Part shown: positions 49,178 through 56,938 of the stretch, in pieces
Layout of the letters: the number at the start of each line of letters is the position of its first letter
Position numbering within the stretch: position 1 is the first letter of the stretch
Made by a program: the position numbers and the translations under genes
Notes under the pieces: model-generated
Told to the model about the DNA's origin: nothing
The model's input: the letters and a program-made list of their open reading frames with translations, nothing else
Database searches by the model: none
From: Verrucomicrobia bacterium S94
GTDB taxonomy: Bacteria; Verrucomicrobiota; Kiritimatiellia; Kiritimatiellales; Pontiellaceae
NCBI GenBank assembly: GCA_004299845.1
Contig: CP036201.1
Location: 434,001-498,000, forward strand
Length of the DNA: 64,000 nt
Reading direction: 5' to 3'

Positions 49178-50305
49178 ATGCGCAGAACGATTTCGCTGTT
49201 TATCGCCATTGTATTGATTCTTGTCACTATCGGCATTCTGATTCTTGCGAGCGCAAGTTCGGCGAAGTATGACGATGCCACTTATTTTGTGCGCCGTCAG
49301 CTCATGTGGCTGGCGGTTGCTTTTTGTGCGGCTGCAGTGGCTGCGCGTTTCGATTACAGTAACTACAAAAAACTCGCCCTTCCTCTGGCCGTATTTTCGG
49401 TGTTTCTGCTGATCCTGGTCCGTATTCCGGGCATTGGAAACAACATCAACGGAAGCTGGCGCTGGATCAAGCTCGGTCCCGTTTCCGTTCAGCCATCAGA
49501 AATCGCCAAGGTGGGAATGATTATACTTTTTGCCTGGTGGCTGGCCCGGAATCAGCGGCGGATCGATGAATTGAAACGCGGTATTCTGATTCCGTTTGCC
49601 ATGCTTGGAATCTTTGCTGTGCTGTTGGTGGTGGAACCGGACTTCGGTACCACCATGCTGGTTTCATCGGTTGCGGTCAGCATGATGTTTCTCGGTGGGG
49701 TAAGTATTGCGCCGTTGCTGATCAGCGGGGTTGCCGGGTTGCTGGGCGTGGTCATTCTGATTTTTATGAATCCGGAACGTATGAGCCGGATTCTCGCGTT
49801 TCTGGATCCGCAGAAATATGAACAGGACAAGGCGTGGCAGCTGATCAATTCCCTGCGGGCTTTTGCCGGGGGAGAGGTGAGCGGTGTCGGTTTCGGAAAC
49901 AGCATGCAGAAATATCACTATCTTCCTGAAGCGCACACTGACTTTATTTTTCCGATCATTGGAGAGGAACTCGGTCTGATTGCATCGCTGATCGTTGTTT
50001 CCATGTATCTGCTGCTCTTTATTTTCGGTCTGCGTATTGCCTTCAATGCCAAGGATGATTTCGGGCGGCTGCTGGCCTACGGAATCACATTGATGATCAC
50101 CATTCAGGCACTCATCAATTTTGCGGTGGTGACCGGAAGCGTACCGACAAAAGGGCTGGCGCTGCCGTTTATCAGTTACGGAGGGTCGAGTTTAGCCATC
50201 TCCGGGGTGATGATCGGCATCCTGATCAATGTGGCGTATGCCGGCATGAAAGCACCATCCCAATCTGCACGTAACCCCTTTAGAGATCGGGTAAGGAAAA
50301 TTTAG
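49178..50305 (+). CDS. ftsW: Lipid II polymerase/flippase-family FtsW
   Basis: SEDS-family membrane protein, the septal glycosyltransferase that works with FtsI. 375 residues, about ten TM segments. Family motifs: [21 protein letters not shown] near 88, [13 protein letters not shown] near 150, [18 protein letters not shown] near 250, and [14 protein letters not shown] near 325. Last recognised dcw gene in this order. Confidence 0.95.
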   Translation: MRRTISLFIAIVLILVTIGILILASASSAKYDDATYFVRRQLMWLAVAFCAAAVAARFDYSNYKKLALPLAVFSVFLLILVRIPGIGNNINGSWRWIKLGPVSVQPSEIAKVGMIILFAWWLARNQRRIDELKRGILIPFAMLGIFAVLLVVEPDFGTTMLVSSVAVSMMFLGGVSIAPLLISGVAGLLGVVILIFMNPERMSRILAFLDPQKYEQDKAWQLINSLRAFAGGEVSGVGFGNSMQKYHYLPEAHTDFIFPIIGEELGLIASLIVVSMYLLLFIFGLRIAFNAKDDFGRLLAYGITLMITIQALINFAVVTGSVPTKGLALPFISYGGSSLAISGVMIGILINVAYAGMKAPSQSARNPFRDRVRKI

Positions 50306-50307
50306 TT

Positions 50308-51153
50308 ATGAACGATGAATATGAGTTGCTCGACAGCGGAAACGGAAAAAAGCTGGAGCGTTATGGTAATGTCATTCTTGAGCGTCCGGCCGCGCAGGCG
50401 GTATGGGCTCCGCAGTTTCCCGACCGCTGGGAAAAAGCAACCGCGCGCTTCGACCGCGTCGGCGGTCTGAACTGGGAGGGGCGCAACCGTATTTCAAAAC
50501 CATGGAATGTGGATATTGCCGGTGTCACAATGAAACTGTCGGCCACCGATTTCGGGCATATTGGTGCTTTTCCGGAAACCCGCACGCTGTGGCTCTGGAT
50601 CCGGTCGACGCTCAAAGAGCAAATCCGGAAAAAGGGCCGCGAACTGAAGTTTCTGAATCTCTTTGCCTATTCCGGCGGGGCCACGCTTGCGGCGGCGCAG
50701 TCCGGGGCGCAGTGCTGTCATCTAGATGCTTCAAAGGGAATGGTGGACTGGGCGCGGGAAAATGCGGCTCTGAATCATCTGACTGAAGCTCCGATCCGCT
50801 GGATTGTGGATGATGTGATTAAATTTCTGCGGCGGGAGGTCAGGCGGGGTAACCGGTATGACGGAATTCTGCTGGATCCGCCGTCGTTCGGCCGGGGAAA
50901 AAAGGGGGAGCTGTATAAGATTGAAGACCAGCTGATGACGACGCTCGACCTGGTGGATCAGGTGCTTTCGGATGATCCGGCATTTGTGATTCTGACATCG
51001 CACACCCCGGGTTTTTCTCCGATTGTTCTGCGCAATCTGCTGGCGCAGTTTCATGAGGACGGCATCTTTGAATATGGTGAAATGCTGCTGACCGGAAAGC
51101 CGGAAGTGAATGAGCTGCCGAACGGAAACTGGGCCCGCTGGATTAATGAATGA
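50308..51153 (+). CDS. RlmI/RlmK-like SAM-dependent RNA methyltransferase
   Basis: 281 residues. [19 protein letters not shown] near 113 is the SAM motif; [20 protein letters not shown] near 186 holds the catalytic-type DPPSF. Similar to the methyltransferase half of large-subunit rRNA m5C or m7G enzymes. It lacks the N-terminal PUA domain of RlmI. It starts 3 nt after ftsW and overlaps the next gene. Confidence 0.85.
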   Translation: MNDEYELLDSGNGKKLERYGNVILERPAAQAVWAPQFPDRWEKATARFDRVGGLNWEGRNRISKPWNVDIAGVTMKLSATDFGHIGAFPETRTLWLWIRSTLKEQIRKKGRELKFLNLFAYSGGATLAAAQSGAQCCHLDASKGMVDWARENAALNHLTEAPIRWIVDDVIKFLRREVRRGNRYDGILLDPPSFGRGKKGELYKIEDQLMTTLDLVDQVLSDDPAFVILTSHTPGFSPIVLRNLLAQFHEDGIFEYGEMLLTGKPEVNELPNGNWARWINE

Positions 51154-51832
51154 GATTCAATATAGTGCCGCTGAACTGGATGATCTGATTCTGTTTGCAG
51201 ATAACCACCTGCTGGCCGTGAACAAGCCGGCGGGGCTGTTAACGCAGGACAGCGGAACGGGGCTGCGAAATCTCGAAGACTGGTCTCGGGAATGGGTGCG
51301 GGTGGATAAAAACAAACCCGGCGCAGTTTTTCTGAATGCGGTACACCGGATCGATAAAGTAGTGAGCGGCGTTGTGCTGTTTGCCCGCACGAGTAAGGCG
51401 CTCGGCCGGCTCAACGAAGATGTCCGTAAACGCAATGTGAAAAAGGTTTATCATGTACTGGTGGAAGGGGCGCCGGGGAAACCGGCGGATAAACTGATCC
51501 ACTGGTTGAGTCACGAAAATCATAAGGCCCGCGTTTGTCGGGAGGGTGATAAAGGCGCGCAGCGTGCCGTGCTCTGTTACCGGGAACTTCCCGAGGGCGG
51601 TAGCTTTCAGAGGCTGGAGGTTGATCTTGAAACCGGCCGCTACCATCAGATCCGTGCGCAGCTGGCGGCCATCGGCTGCCCGATTGTCGGCGATGCAAAA
51701 TACGGTTCAAAAACAAAGTCGCCCGACGGAACCATCGCTCTGCACAGCCGGGAGCTGCACGTGCTGCATCCGACCAAAAAAGAGTGGATCAGAATCGTCG
51801 CGCCGTATCCGGAAAAATCGTTCTGGAATTAA
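51146..51832 (+). CDS. RluA-family pseudouridine synthase
   Basis: 228 residues from the ATG at 51146, 8 nt inside the previous gene. [19 protein letters not shown] near 68 has the catalytic Asp in HRx[28 protein letters not shown] near 167 is the conserved C-terminal block. There is no S4 domain. Acts on rRNA or tRNA uridine; the site is unknown. Confidence 0.9.
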   Translation: MNEIQYSAAELDDLILFADNHLLAVNKPAGLLTQDSGTGLRNLEDWSREWVRVDKNKPGAVFLNAVHRIDKVVSGVVLFARTSKALGRLNEDVRKRNVKKVYHVLVEGAPGKPADKLIHWLSHENHKARVCREGDKGAQRAVLCYRELPEGGSFQRLEVDLETGRYHQIRAQLAAIGCPIVGDAKYGSKTKSPDGTIALHSRELHVLHPTKKEWIRIVAPYPEKSFWN

Positions 51833-53262
51833 ATCCGTTCAAAGCGGGCGACGGATTCGACGTGGTTGGTCTGGGGGAACATGTCGATGGGCTGGCAGGA
51901 GGCGAGCCGGTATCGGCCTTCTTCACAGAGCATTTTTCCATCGCGGGCAAGCGAAGCCGGGTTGCAGCTGACGTAGATAATGACCGGCGGCGCGATTTCC
52001 AGCAGCATATTTACCGCTTTGGGGTTCATGCCGGCGCGCGGAGGGTCGGTGATGACCACATCGGGGGAGCCGAAGGCCTCGAGTTCGGGCCTGATGGTTT
52101 TGAAATCCTTCATGTCGAGCTGGATGAATTGGCAGTTTTCGACGCCGTGGCGTCCGACGTTTTCGCGGGCATCGTTTACGGAACTTTCAACCAGCTCAAC
52201 GCCGAGCACTTTTTGACAATGGCTGGAGGCGAAGAGGGTGATGGAACCGGTTCCGCAGAACAGATCGTATACAATGTCCTTTGGTTTCAGTTGTGCCTGT
52301 TCGAGAATCAGATTGTACAGTTTTTCGGCCTGGACGGTGTTGGTCTGGAAGAAGGAGTTGGCTGAGATTCGGTAGGTGTAATCGCCGAGCGTATCCTGAA
52401 TATAACCGGGGCCGTGGAGGATGTATTCCTTTTCGCCGAAGGCAACGGTGTTTTTGGCGGAGGTGGTGTTGTTGACGAAGGTGGTCAGCCGCTCGCCGAG
52501 TGCGTTCAGCAGTCGGCCGGTCAGTTTCTTCATCAGTTGCGGGTTGTGCGATGAGGTGACGAGATTGACCATGAATTCGCCGGTGTGTCCGCCGTGACGG
52601 ACGACGAGGTTGCGCAGTTCGCCGGTATGGGTGTGGGTGGAATAGATCGGTAGCTCTTCTTTATGTTCGAGACAGAATGCGCGGACGGTGTTGAGCGTCA
52701 GGTTCATTTCCGGGGTGGAAAGGTCGCAGTGGTCGATATCGATGGCTTTCGAGAAACAGCCGGGGGCGTGGAAGCCGAGTGCAAAATCGAGCGGTTTTTC
52801 ATGTTTGCCGGGTTCTGTACCCATTTCATCGGGCGTGAGATAACGCAGGTCGGTGAACGAAAAGTCCATTTTGTTACGGTAGCCGAACAGTTCGGGAGCA
52901 GGCAGACAGTCGGCGCATTCGATCGTTTTGAAGCCGCCGAGGTGGTTGAGGGCATCCTGCACCTGTTTGCGTTTGAGCCGGAGCTGTTCGGTGTAATCCA
53001 TGTGCTGCCATTTGCAGCCGCCGCAAAGGCCGAAGTAGGGGCAGACCGGGTCGGTGCGGTGGGGGGAGGGCTTCACCAGTTCGCGCATGCGGGCCACGAG
53101 ATATTTTTTTTTGATTTTAAAAATCTCGGCTTTCACCGTATCTCCGACGGCGGCGGGGCCCTGCACAAATATGGACATGCCGTCATCCAGCCGCCCGAAG
53201 CTCTGATTCTTGTCGCCCAGGTCGATAATTTCGACCTCCACCATCTGTTTCTTTTTATACAT
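51829..53262 (-). CDS. rlmD: RlmD/RumA-like 23S rRNA (uracil-C5)-methyltransferase
   Basis: 477 residues from the ATG at 53262; the ATG five codons upstream is possible. TRAM-like N-terminal domain (VEVEIIDLGDKNQSFGRL), Fe-S cysteines near 75 (CPYFGLCGGCKWQ), SAM site VYDLFCGTGSITLFA near 345, DPPRAGMNPKAV near 420, catalytic Cys in YVSCNPASLARD near 435. The position may be 1939 or a paralogous site. The 3' end overlaps the convergent RluA gene by 4 nt. Confidence 0.9.
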   Translation of the reverse strand: MYKKKQMVEVEIIDLGDKNQSFGRLDDGMSIFVQGPAAVGDTVKAEIFKIKKKYLVARMRELVKPSPHRTDPVCPYFGLCGGCKWQHMDYTEQLRLKRKQVQDALNHLGGFKTIECADCLPAPELFGYRNKMDFSFTDLRYLTPDEMGTEPGKHEKPLDFALGFHAPGCFSKAIDIDHCDLSTPEMNLTLNTVRAFCLEHKEELPIYSTHTHTGELRNLVVRHGGHTGEFMVNLVTSSHNPQLMKKLTGRLLNALGERLTTFVNNTTSAKNTVAFGEKEYILHGPGYIQDTLGDYTYRISANSFFQTNTVQAEKLYNLILEQAQLKPKDIVYDLFCGTGSITLFASSHCQKVLGVELVESSVNDARENVGRHGVENCQFIQLDMKDFKTIRPELEAFGSPDVVITDPPRAGMNPKAVNMLLEIAPPVIIYVSCNPASLARDGKMLCEEGRYRLASCQPIDMFPQTNHVESVARFERI

Positions 53263-53377
53263 AGCGCGCGAGACCATAGTGGAGCGGGGCGGCCGGGGCA
53301 AAAATAAAGTCGGGCGGAATTCAGATTGAAGCAGAACGGCAGGGGCGTATTCTTTCTGTTTTAACCATGGGGAAATT

Positions 53378-53884
53378 ATGGAAACGATTAAAAATATTAT
53401 GACACGCAGGAGTATCCGCAGCTGGACGAATGAGCCGGTTGCAGAGGAAAAACGCAAGGTGATTCTCGAAGCGGCGATGAATGCGCCATCCGCCGCCGAT
53501 GCTCGGCCCTGGCACTTTGTAACGATGGATGATCCTGAAGTCATCCGGCGGTTTACGAATATGGGGGGAACCGAAATGTTGGAACAGTCGACGTTTATGG
53601 TGCTGGTCTGCGGAGAGCAGGCAAAGGAAATCTACCCGGGTTTCTGGCCGCAGGATTGTTCGTGTGCGGCGCAGAATATGCAGCTGGCCGCGCATGATCT
53701 CGGTGTCGGCTGTGTGTGGATTGCTGTGCATCCTTTGGAAGAGCGGGAAAAAACGTGCCGTGAAATTCTGAATATTCCGGAACAGATTACCCCGTTTGCG
53801 CTGCTGGCCATGGGTATGCCGGCGGAGAAGCATGAGCCGGAGTACCGTTATGACGTGGAGCGGATTCATTCCAATAAATGGTAA
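53378..53884 (+). CDS. Nitroreductase-family protein
   Basis: Small FMN-dependent nitroreductase fold, 168 residues. RRSIRSWTNEPVAEEKRK near 11 is the FMN-binding start; ARPWHFVTM near 40 and AAQNMQLAAHDLGVGCVWIAVHP near 98 follow. It may use NAD(P)H to reduce quinones or nitro compounds, or act in flavin metabolism. GGGGAAA precedes the ATG. Confidence 0.9.
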   Translation: METIKNIMTRRSIRSWTNEPVAEEKRKVILEAAMNAPSAADARPWHFVTMDDPEVIRRFTNMGGTEMLEQSTFMVLVCGEQAKEIYPGFWPQDCSCAAQNMQLAAHDLGVGCVWIAVHPLEEREKTCREILNIPEQITPFALLAMGMPAEKHEPEYRYDVERIHSNKW

Positions 53885-53959
53885 CCTTTTGCGGTTTTAT
53901 TTTTGAACACAACGTGGAATGATCCGTCAGAGTTTGAAATTAACAATTGGAGAATAAAA

Positions 53960-54280
53960 ATGGCAGAAGGCGTAATTGAACTGGACGGCAACGGCTATGA
54001 AGAAGCGACCAAGAGCGGCGTCGTATTAGTTGACTTCTGGGCACCCTGGTGCGGTCCTTGCAAAATGCAGACCCCGATTCTGGAAAAAGTTGCAGCAGAG
54101 GTTGGCGACAAAGCGATCATTGCCAAAGTCAACGTCGATGAAAATCCCGAGCTGGCTGCCAAATACGGCATTCGCTCCATTCCGACTTTGATTCTGCTGA
54201 AGGATGGAGAAAACAAACAGCAGTTTGTCGGCCTCCAGCAACAGGCGGCACTGGTTTCGGCCATTGAAGCTGAACAGTAG
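53960..54280 (+). CDS. trxA: Thioredoxin
   Basis: 106-residue cytosolic thioredoxin with WCGPC in DFWAPWCGPCKMQTPIL near residue 28 and the cis-Pro in IRSIPTLILLKDG. GGAG lies 8 nt before the ATG at 53960; the open frame upstream is likely leader. A terminator follows. Confidence 0.95.
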   Translation: MAEGVIELDGNGYEEATKSGVVLVDFWAPWCGPCKMQTPILEKVAAEVGDKAIIAKVNVDENPELAAKYGIRSIPTLILLKDGENKQQFVGLQQQAALVSAIEAEQ

Positions 54281-54303
54281 AGTTTCCATCGTCTGGAAAA
54301 TAA

Positions 54304-54333
54304 AAATCCCGTCTTGCCGACGGGATTTTTTTT
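54304..54333 (+). terminator. Intrinsic terminator after trxA
   Basis: AAATCCCGTC-TTGCC-GACGGGATTT followed by more T to 54333. Perfect 10-bp stem. Confidence 0.9.
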
Positions 54334-54371
54334 GTTATCGGAGCTCGACGGAACCTGTCTGCTTCTGAAGT

Positions 54372-54406
54372 AAAAAACCGGCGAATTCCGATGGAATTCG
54401 CCGGTT
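54372..54406 (-). terminator. Terminator of tRNA-Pro
   Basis: On the minus strand AACCGGCGAATTCC, loop ATC, GGAATTCGCCGGTT then six T (plus 54372-54377). Perfect 14-bp stem, 8 nt beyond the tRNA CCA end. Confidence 0.88.
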
Positions 54407-54413
54407 GTAAGAT

Positions 54414-54491
54414 TGGTCGGAGTGACAAGATTTGAACTTGCGACCTCTACCACCCCAAGGTAGCGCTCTAGCCAGGCTGAGCTACACCCCG
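54414..54491 (-). tRNA. tRNA-Pro (anticodon GGG)
   Basis: Cloverleaf read by hand: acceptor CGGGGTG/CACTCCG (one G-U), D arm GCTC/GAGC, anticodon stem CTACC/GGTAG with loop TTGGGGT (anticodon GGG, codons CCC/CCU), variable loop AGGTC, T arm GCAAG-TTCAAAT-CTTGT. The 3' CCA is encoded. Confidence 0.96.
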
Positions 54492-54593
54492 ACACTTGAA
54501 AAGTGATCAAGAAGGCGCAGAAAGTAGCACGGTGCCGCAGGAGCGTCAATGTCCGGATGAGAGAAAAAGAAGCTCACCTGACCCATTGCCGCT

Positions 54594-55595
54594 TTATGGC
54601 GCGTCGATGGTTTTTTTCCGGGCAGCGGCGGTCTGCTCTTTCAGCTTCTGTTTCATGATCCGGCGTTGTTCCGCAAGATCTTTTACCTTCCCGCCGATAT
54701 GTTCTTCGCCGCGTTCGCGGGCGAGAGCGATCTGGCGTTCGCGTTCCAGGAAGCGGGCTTTCCGCTCGGCGGAATAGCGGTCGTGGCAGTGGGGGCAGCT
54801 GACGCCTTTGACGTAAAGCTCGCTTTTTTTATCATCTTCTGTGATGGGCATACGGCAGGCGTGGCATTGATCGTATTCGCCTTTTTCAAGGTTGTGCTTT
54901 ACGGCCACCCGGTTGTCGAAGACAAAACATTCCCCATTCCACATGGATTCTTCTTCCGGAATTTCCTCCAGATATTTCAGAATGCCGCCTTTTAAGTGAT
55001 AGACTTCCTCAAAACCGAGTTCTTTCAGGTAGGCCGTGGATTTTTCGCAGCGGATTCCGCCGGTGCAGAACATGGCGACTTTCCGGTGTTTGGAGGGATC
55101 TAGATTTTTTTTCACGTATTCCGGAAATTCGCGGAAAGATTCCGTGTTTGGGTTTACAGCGTTTTTAAAGGTTCCGATACCTATCTCATAGTCGTTCCGG
55201 GTATCGATCAGCAGGGTTTCGGGATCGCTGATCAGTTCGTTCCAATCCTTCGGTTCCACATAGGTACCCACTGTTTTGCAGGGGTCGATCCCTTTAACAC
55301 CGAGGGTGACGATTTCTTTTTTAAGCCGGACCTTGGTGCGGTAGAACGGATTGGTTTCGTCATATGACTCTTTGCTGTCGATATCCGCCAGCCGTTCATC
55401 GGCTCTGAGGTAAGCGAGCAGTTCATCGATCGCCATACGCGATCCGGCAACGGTGCCGTTAATGCCCTCGGCTGCCAGCAGCAGCGTTCCGCGGATTTCG
55501 CGGTCCGTCATAAACTGCAGCAGAGGTTCCCGGAGCGATTCATAGTCATTGAGTTTAACAAACTTATACAGTGCACATACAACAATCGGTTTCAT
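54594..55595 (-). CDS. trhO: tRNA uridine(34) hydroxylase TrhO (rhodanese family)
   Basis: Oxygenates U34 of several tRNAs to 5-hydroxyuridine. 333 residues. UPF0176 N-terminal domain ([17 protein letters not shown] near 36), a rhodanese domain with catalytic Cys in [20 protein letters not shown] near 178, and a C-terminal Cys-rich domain ([17 protein letters not shown]) then a basic helical tail. Hydroxylation needs oxygen in known cases; in an anaerobe the prephenate route (TrhP) is usually the alternative, so its use here is unclear. Confidence 0.92.
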   Translation of the reverse strand: MKPIVVCALYKFVKLNDYESLREPLLQFMTDREIRGTLLLAAEGINGTVAGSRMAIDELLAYLRADERLADIDSKESYDETNPFYRTKVRLKKEIVTLGVKGIDPCKTVGTYVEPKDWNELISDPETLLIDTRNDYEIGIGTFKNAVNPNTESFREFPEYVKKNLDPSKHRKVAMFCTGGIRCEKSTAYLKELGFEEVYHLKGGILKYLEEIPEEESMWNGECFVFDNRVAVKHNLEKGEYDQCHACRMPITEDDKKSELYVKGVSCPHCHDRYSAERKARFLERERQIALARERGEEHIGGKVKDLAEQRRIMKQKLKEQTAAARKKTIDAP

Positions 55596-55682
55596 GGCGC
55601 GCGCTTTTAAAGATCCGGTTCCGAAATTTCAATGAACAATAGTGGAAAATAAGCCGGCCTCATGCCCAAAGGAAGGGTATTG

Positions 55683-55988
55683 CTATAAGATTGTTGAATG
55701 GATGAAGAATATGACGGCGAGGGTGAGGTAGAGCCCGCCGGCGCAGGCCATCGGAATCCAGACGAGAATGCGGTGTTTGAAGTGGATCTGCATGCTGCGT
55801 TCGACAAACCAGGTGAGCGCGAATCCTGCAGGATAGAGAAAAATATAGGGGACAGTCAGAAATCCTTTAAGTTCCTCGAGAGTCCGGAAGTCGCCATAGA
55901 TCAGTAGGATACGGTGGATGAGGATCAGAAGGGCCCAGCTGATAAACAGACCGGAAGTCGCAATGTAGATTTTTCCGTATGGACTCAT
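55683..55988 (-). CDS. Small membrane protein, function unknown
   Basis: 101 residues with three hydrophobic segments: about 8-30 (ATSGLFISWALLILIHRILL), 44-62 (VPYIFLYPAGFALTW) and 76-98 (WIPMACAGGLYLTLAVIFFI). No motif or family is recognised. It is 88 nt from trhO on the same strand. Confidence 0.6.
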   Translation of the reverse strand: MSPYGKIYIATSGLFISWALLILIHRILLIYGDFRTLEELKGFLTVPYIFLYPAGFALTWFVERSMQIHFKHRILVWIPMACAGGLYLTLAVIFFIHSTIL

Positions 55989-56194
55989 GATGTATACCTT
56001 GTCTGGATTTTAAAAGTATCCGGTGCCGTGAGTTTGCGCACGCATTTTTTTTATTCCGGTTCTCCATCTTAGCCTGGGGCTGTTTTTAACAACAGAACGT
56101 CGAATTCTTCCGGAGCATGAGCGTGATCTTGATGTGATGTGCGGTGACGGGTGTGATGATGAAAAAAGAGATTCCCGTTGAGGAATAGCGCGGG

Positions 56195-56515
56195 ATGAAC
56201 CTAACTTCTTTAAACGAAACCGGCACATTGATCGTTGAGGTGCAGTGTGCATGTATCGACGCGATGAATTCCGGCGATTTTAGGAAAGAGGTTATGGGCT
56301 GCTGAGTCCGGCTGAGAATTTTTTTTGATCTCAAGGGGCTCAGTTTTCCGGACTGTTCCGGTCTCGGGGTGCTGTTGTCCTGTATGCGTCGGGTTCGCAC
56401 CGGCGGTAAAAGACAGGTGCTGTACAGTCTTCAGCCGAAGGTGCGGAGTTGGTTCATCCGGAACGGGGTTTGGCCATTACTGAAACCCGGGATGACGCAT
56501 CGGCCATATGATTGA
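56195..56515 (+). pseudogene. Decayed STAS-domain (anti-sigma-factor antagonist) gene
   Basis: Read from the ATG at 56195 the frame gives MNLTSLNETGTLIVEVQCAC, reaches an in-frame TGA near 56303, then continues in the same frame as FDLKGLSFPDCSGLGVLLSC and RRVRTGGKRQVLYSLQPKVR. This is a STAS pattern (DLxG-x-x-F-x-D-x-SGLG). Between the halves another frame reads GLLSPAENFF, so two compensating indels, the second at an eight-T run, fit better than a single stop. The TGA or the indels leave it non-functional as written. It converges on the intact STAS gene. Confidence 0.65.
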
Positions 56516-56575
56516 ACCTTTCTGAATAAACTACGGATGCGGAGGCTGCTGCAGCGCGGCCTCCTTCTGTTCGTG

Positions 56576-56938
56576 TTAACTGTGCGGATGGTTTCCGGGT
56601 GAGACCGTCAGCACTTCCAGGGCTGCGTCGGTGGTGTCATAAAGATCAAAAATCCGGGTCATTTTCACCAGCCGGAACATGGCCAGGACCTGTTCGCCGA
56701 CGTGGGTAAGGACCATTTGATTTTCGCTTTCCTTAACTTTGCGTAACAGTGAAAGCAGGGCACCAAGGCCGGTGGAGTCGATGAATTCCACATTCCGGAG
56801 ATCCATAATGACGTTGAATCCCGGAGTGATTTTTTTTCCGCTGATTTCTTTGAATGCAGGGACCGACTGCACGTCCAGCCGGGGCTGAACCGGTTCAAGT
56901 ACGATGATTTTACGTTGTTCTATACGGGAGGATTTCAT
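56576..56938 (-). CDS. STAS-domain protein (anti-anti-sigma factor type)
   Basis: 120-residue SpoIIAA/RsbV-like domain. Core VIMDLRNVEFIDSTGLGALLSLLRKV near residue 43 contains the DSTG motif with the phospho-acceptor Ser, followed by NQMVLTHVGEQVLAMFRL. It would bind an RsbW-type kinase, be phosphorylated by it, and release it. Its ATG overlaps the stop of the fusion gene upstream, whose C-terminal domain is RsbW-like, so they are probably partners. Confidence 0.92.
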   Translation of the reverse strand: MKSSRIEQRKIIVLEPVQPRLDVQSVPAFKEISGKKITPGFNVIMDLRNVEFIDSTGLGALLSLLRKVKESENQMVLTHVGEQVLAMFRLVKMTRIFDLYDTTDAALEVLTVSPGNHPHS

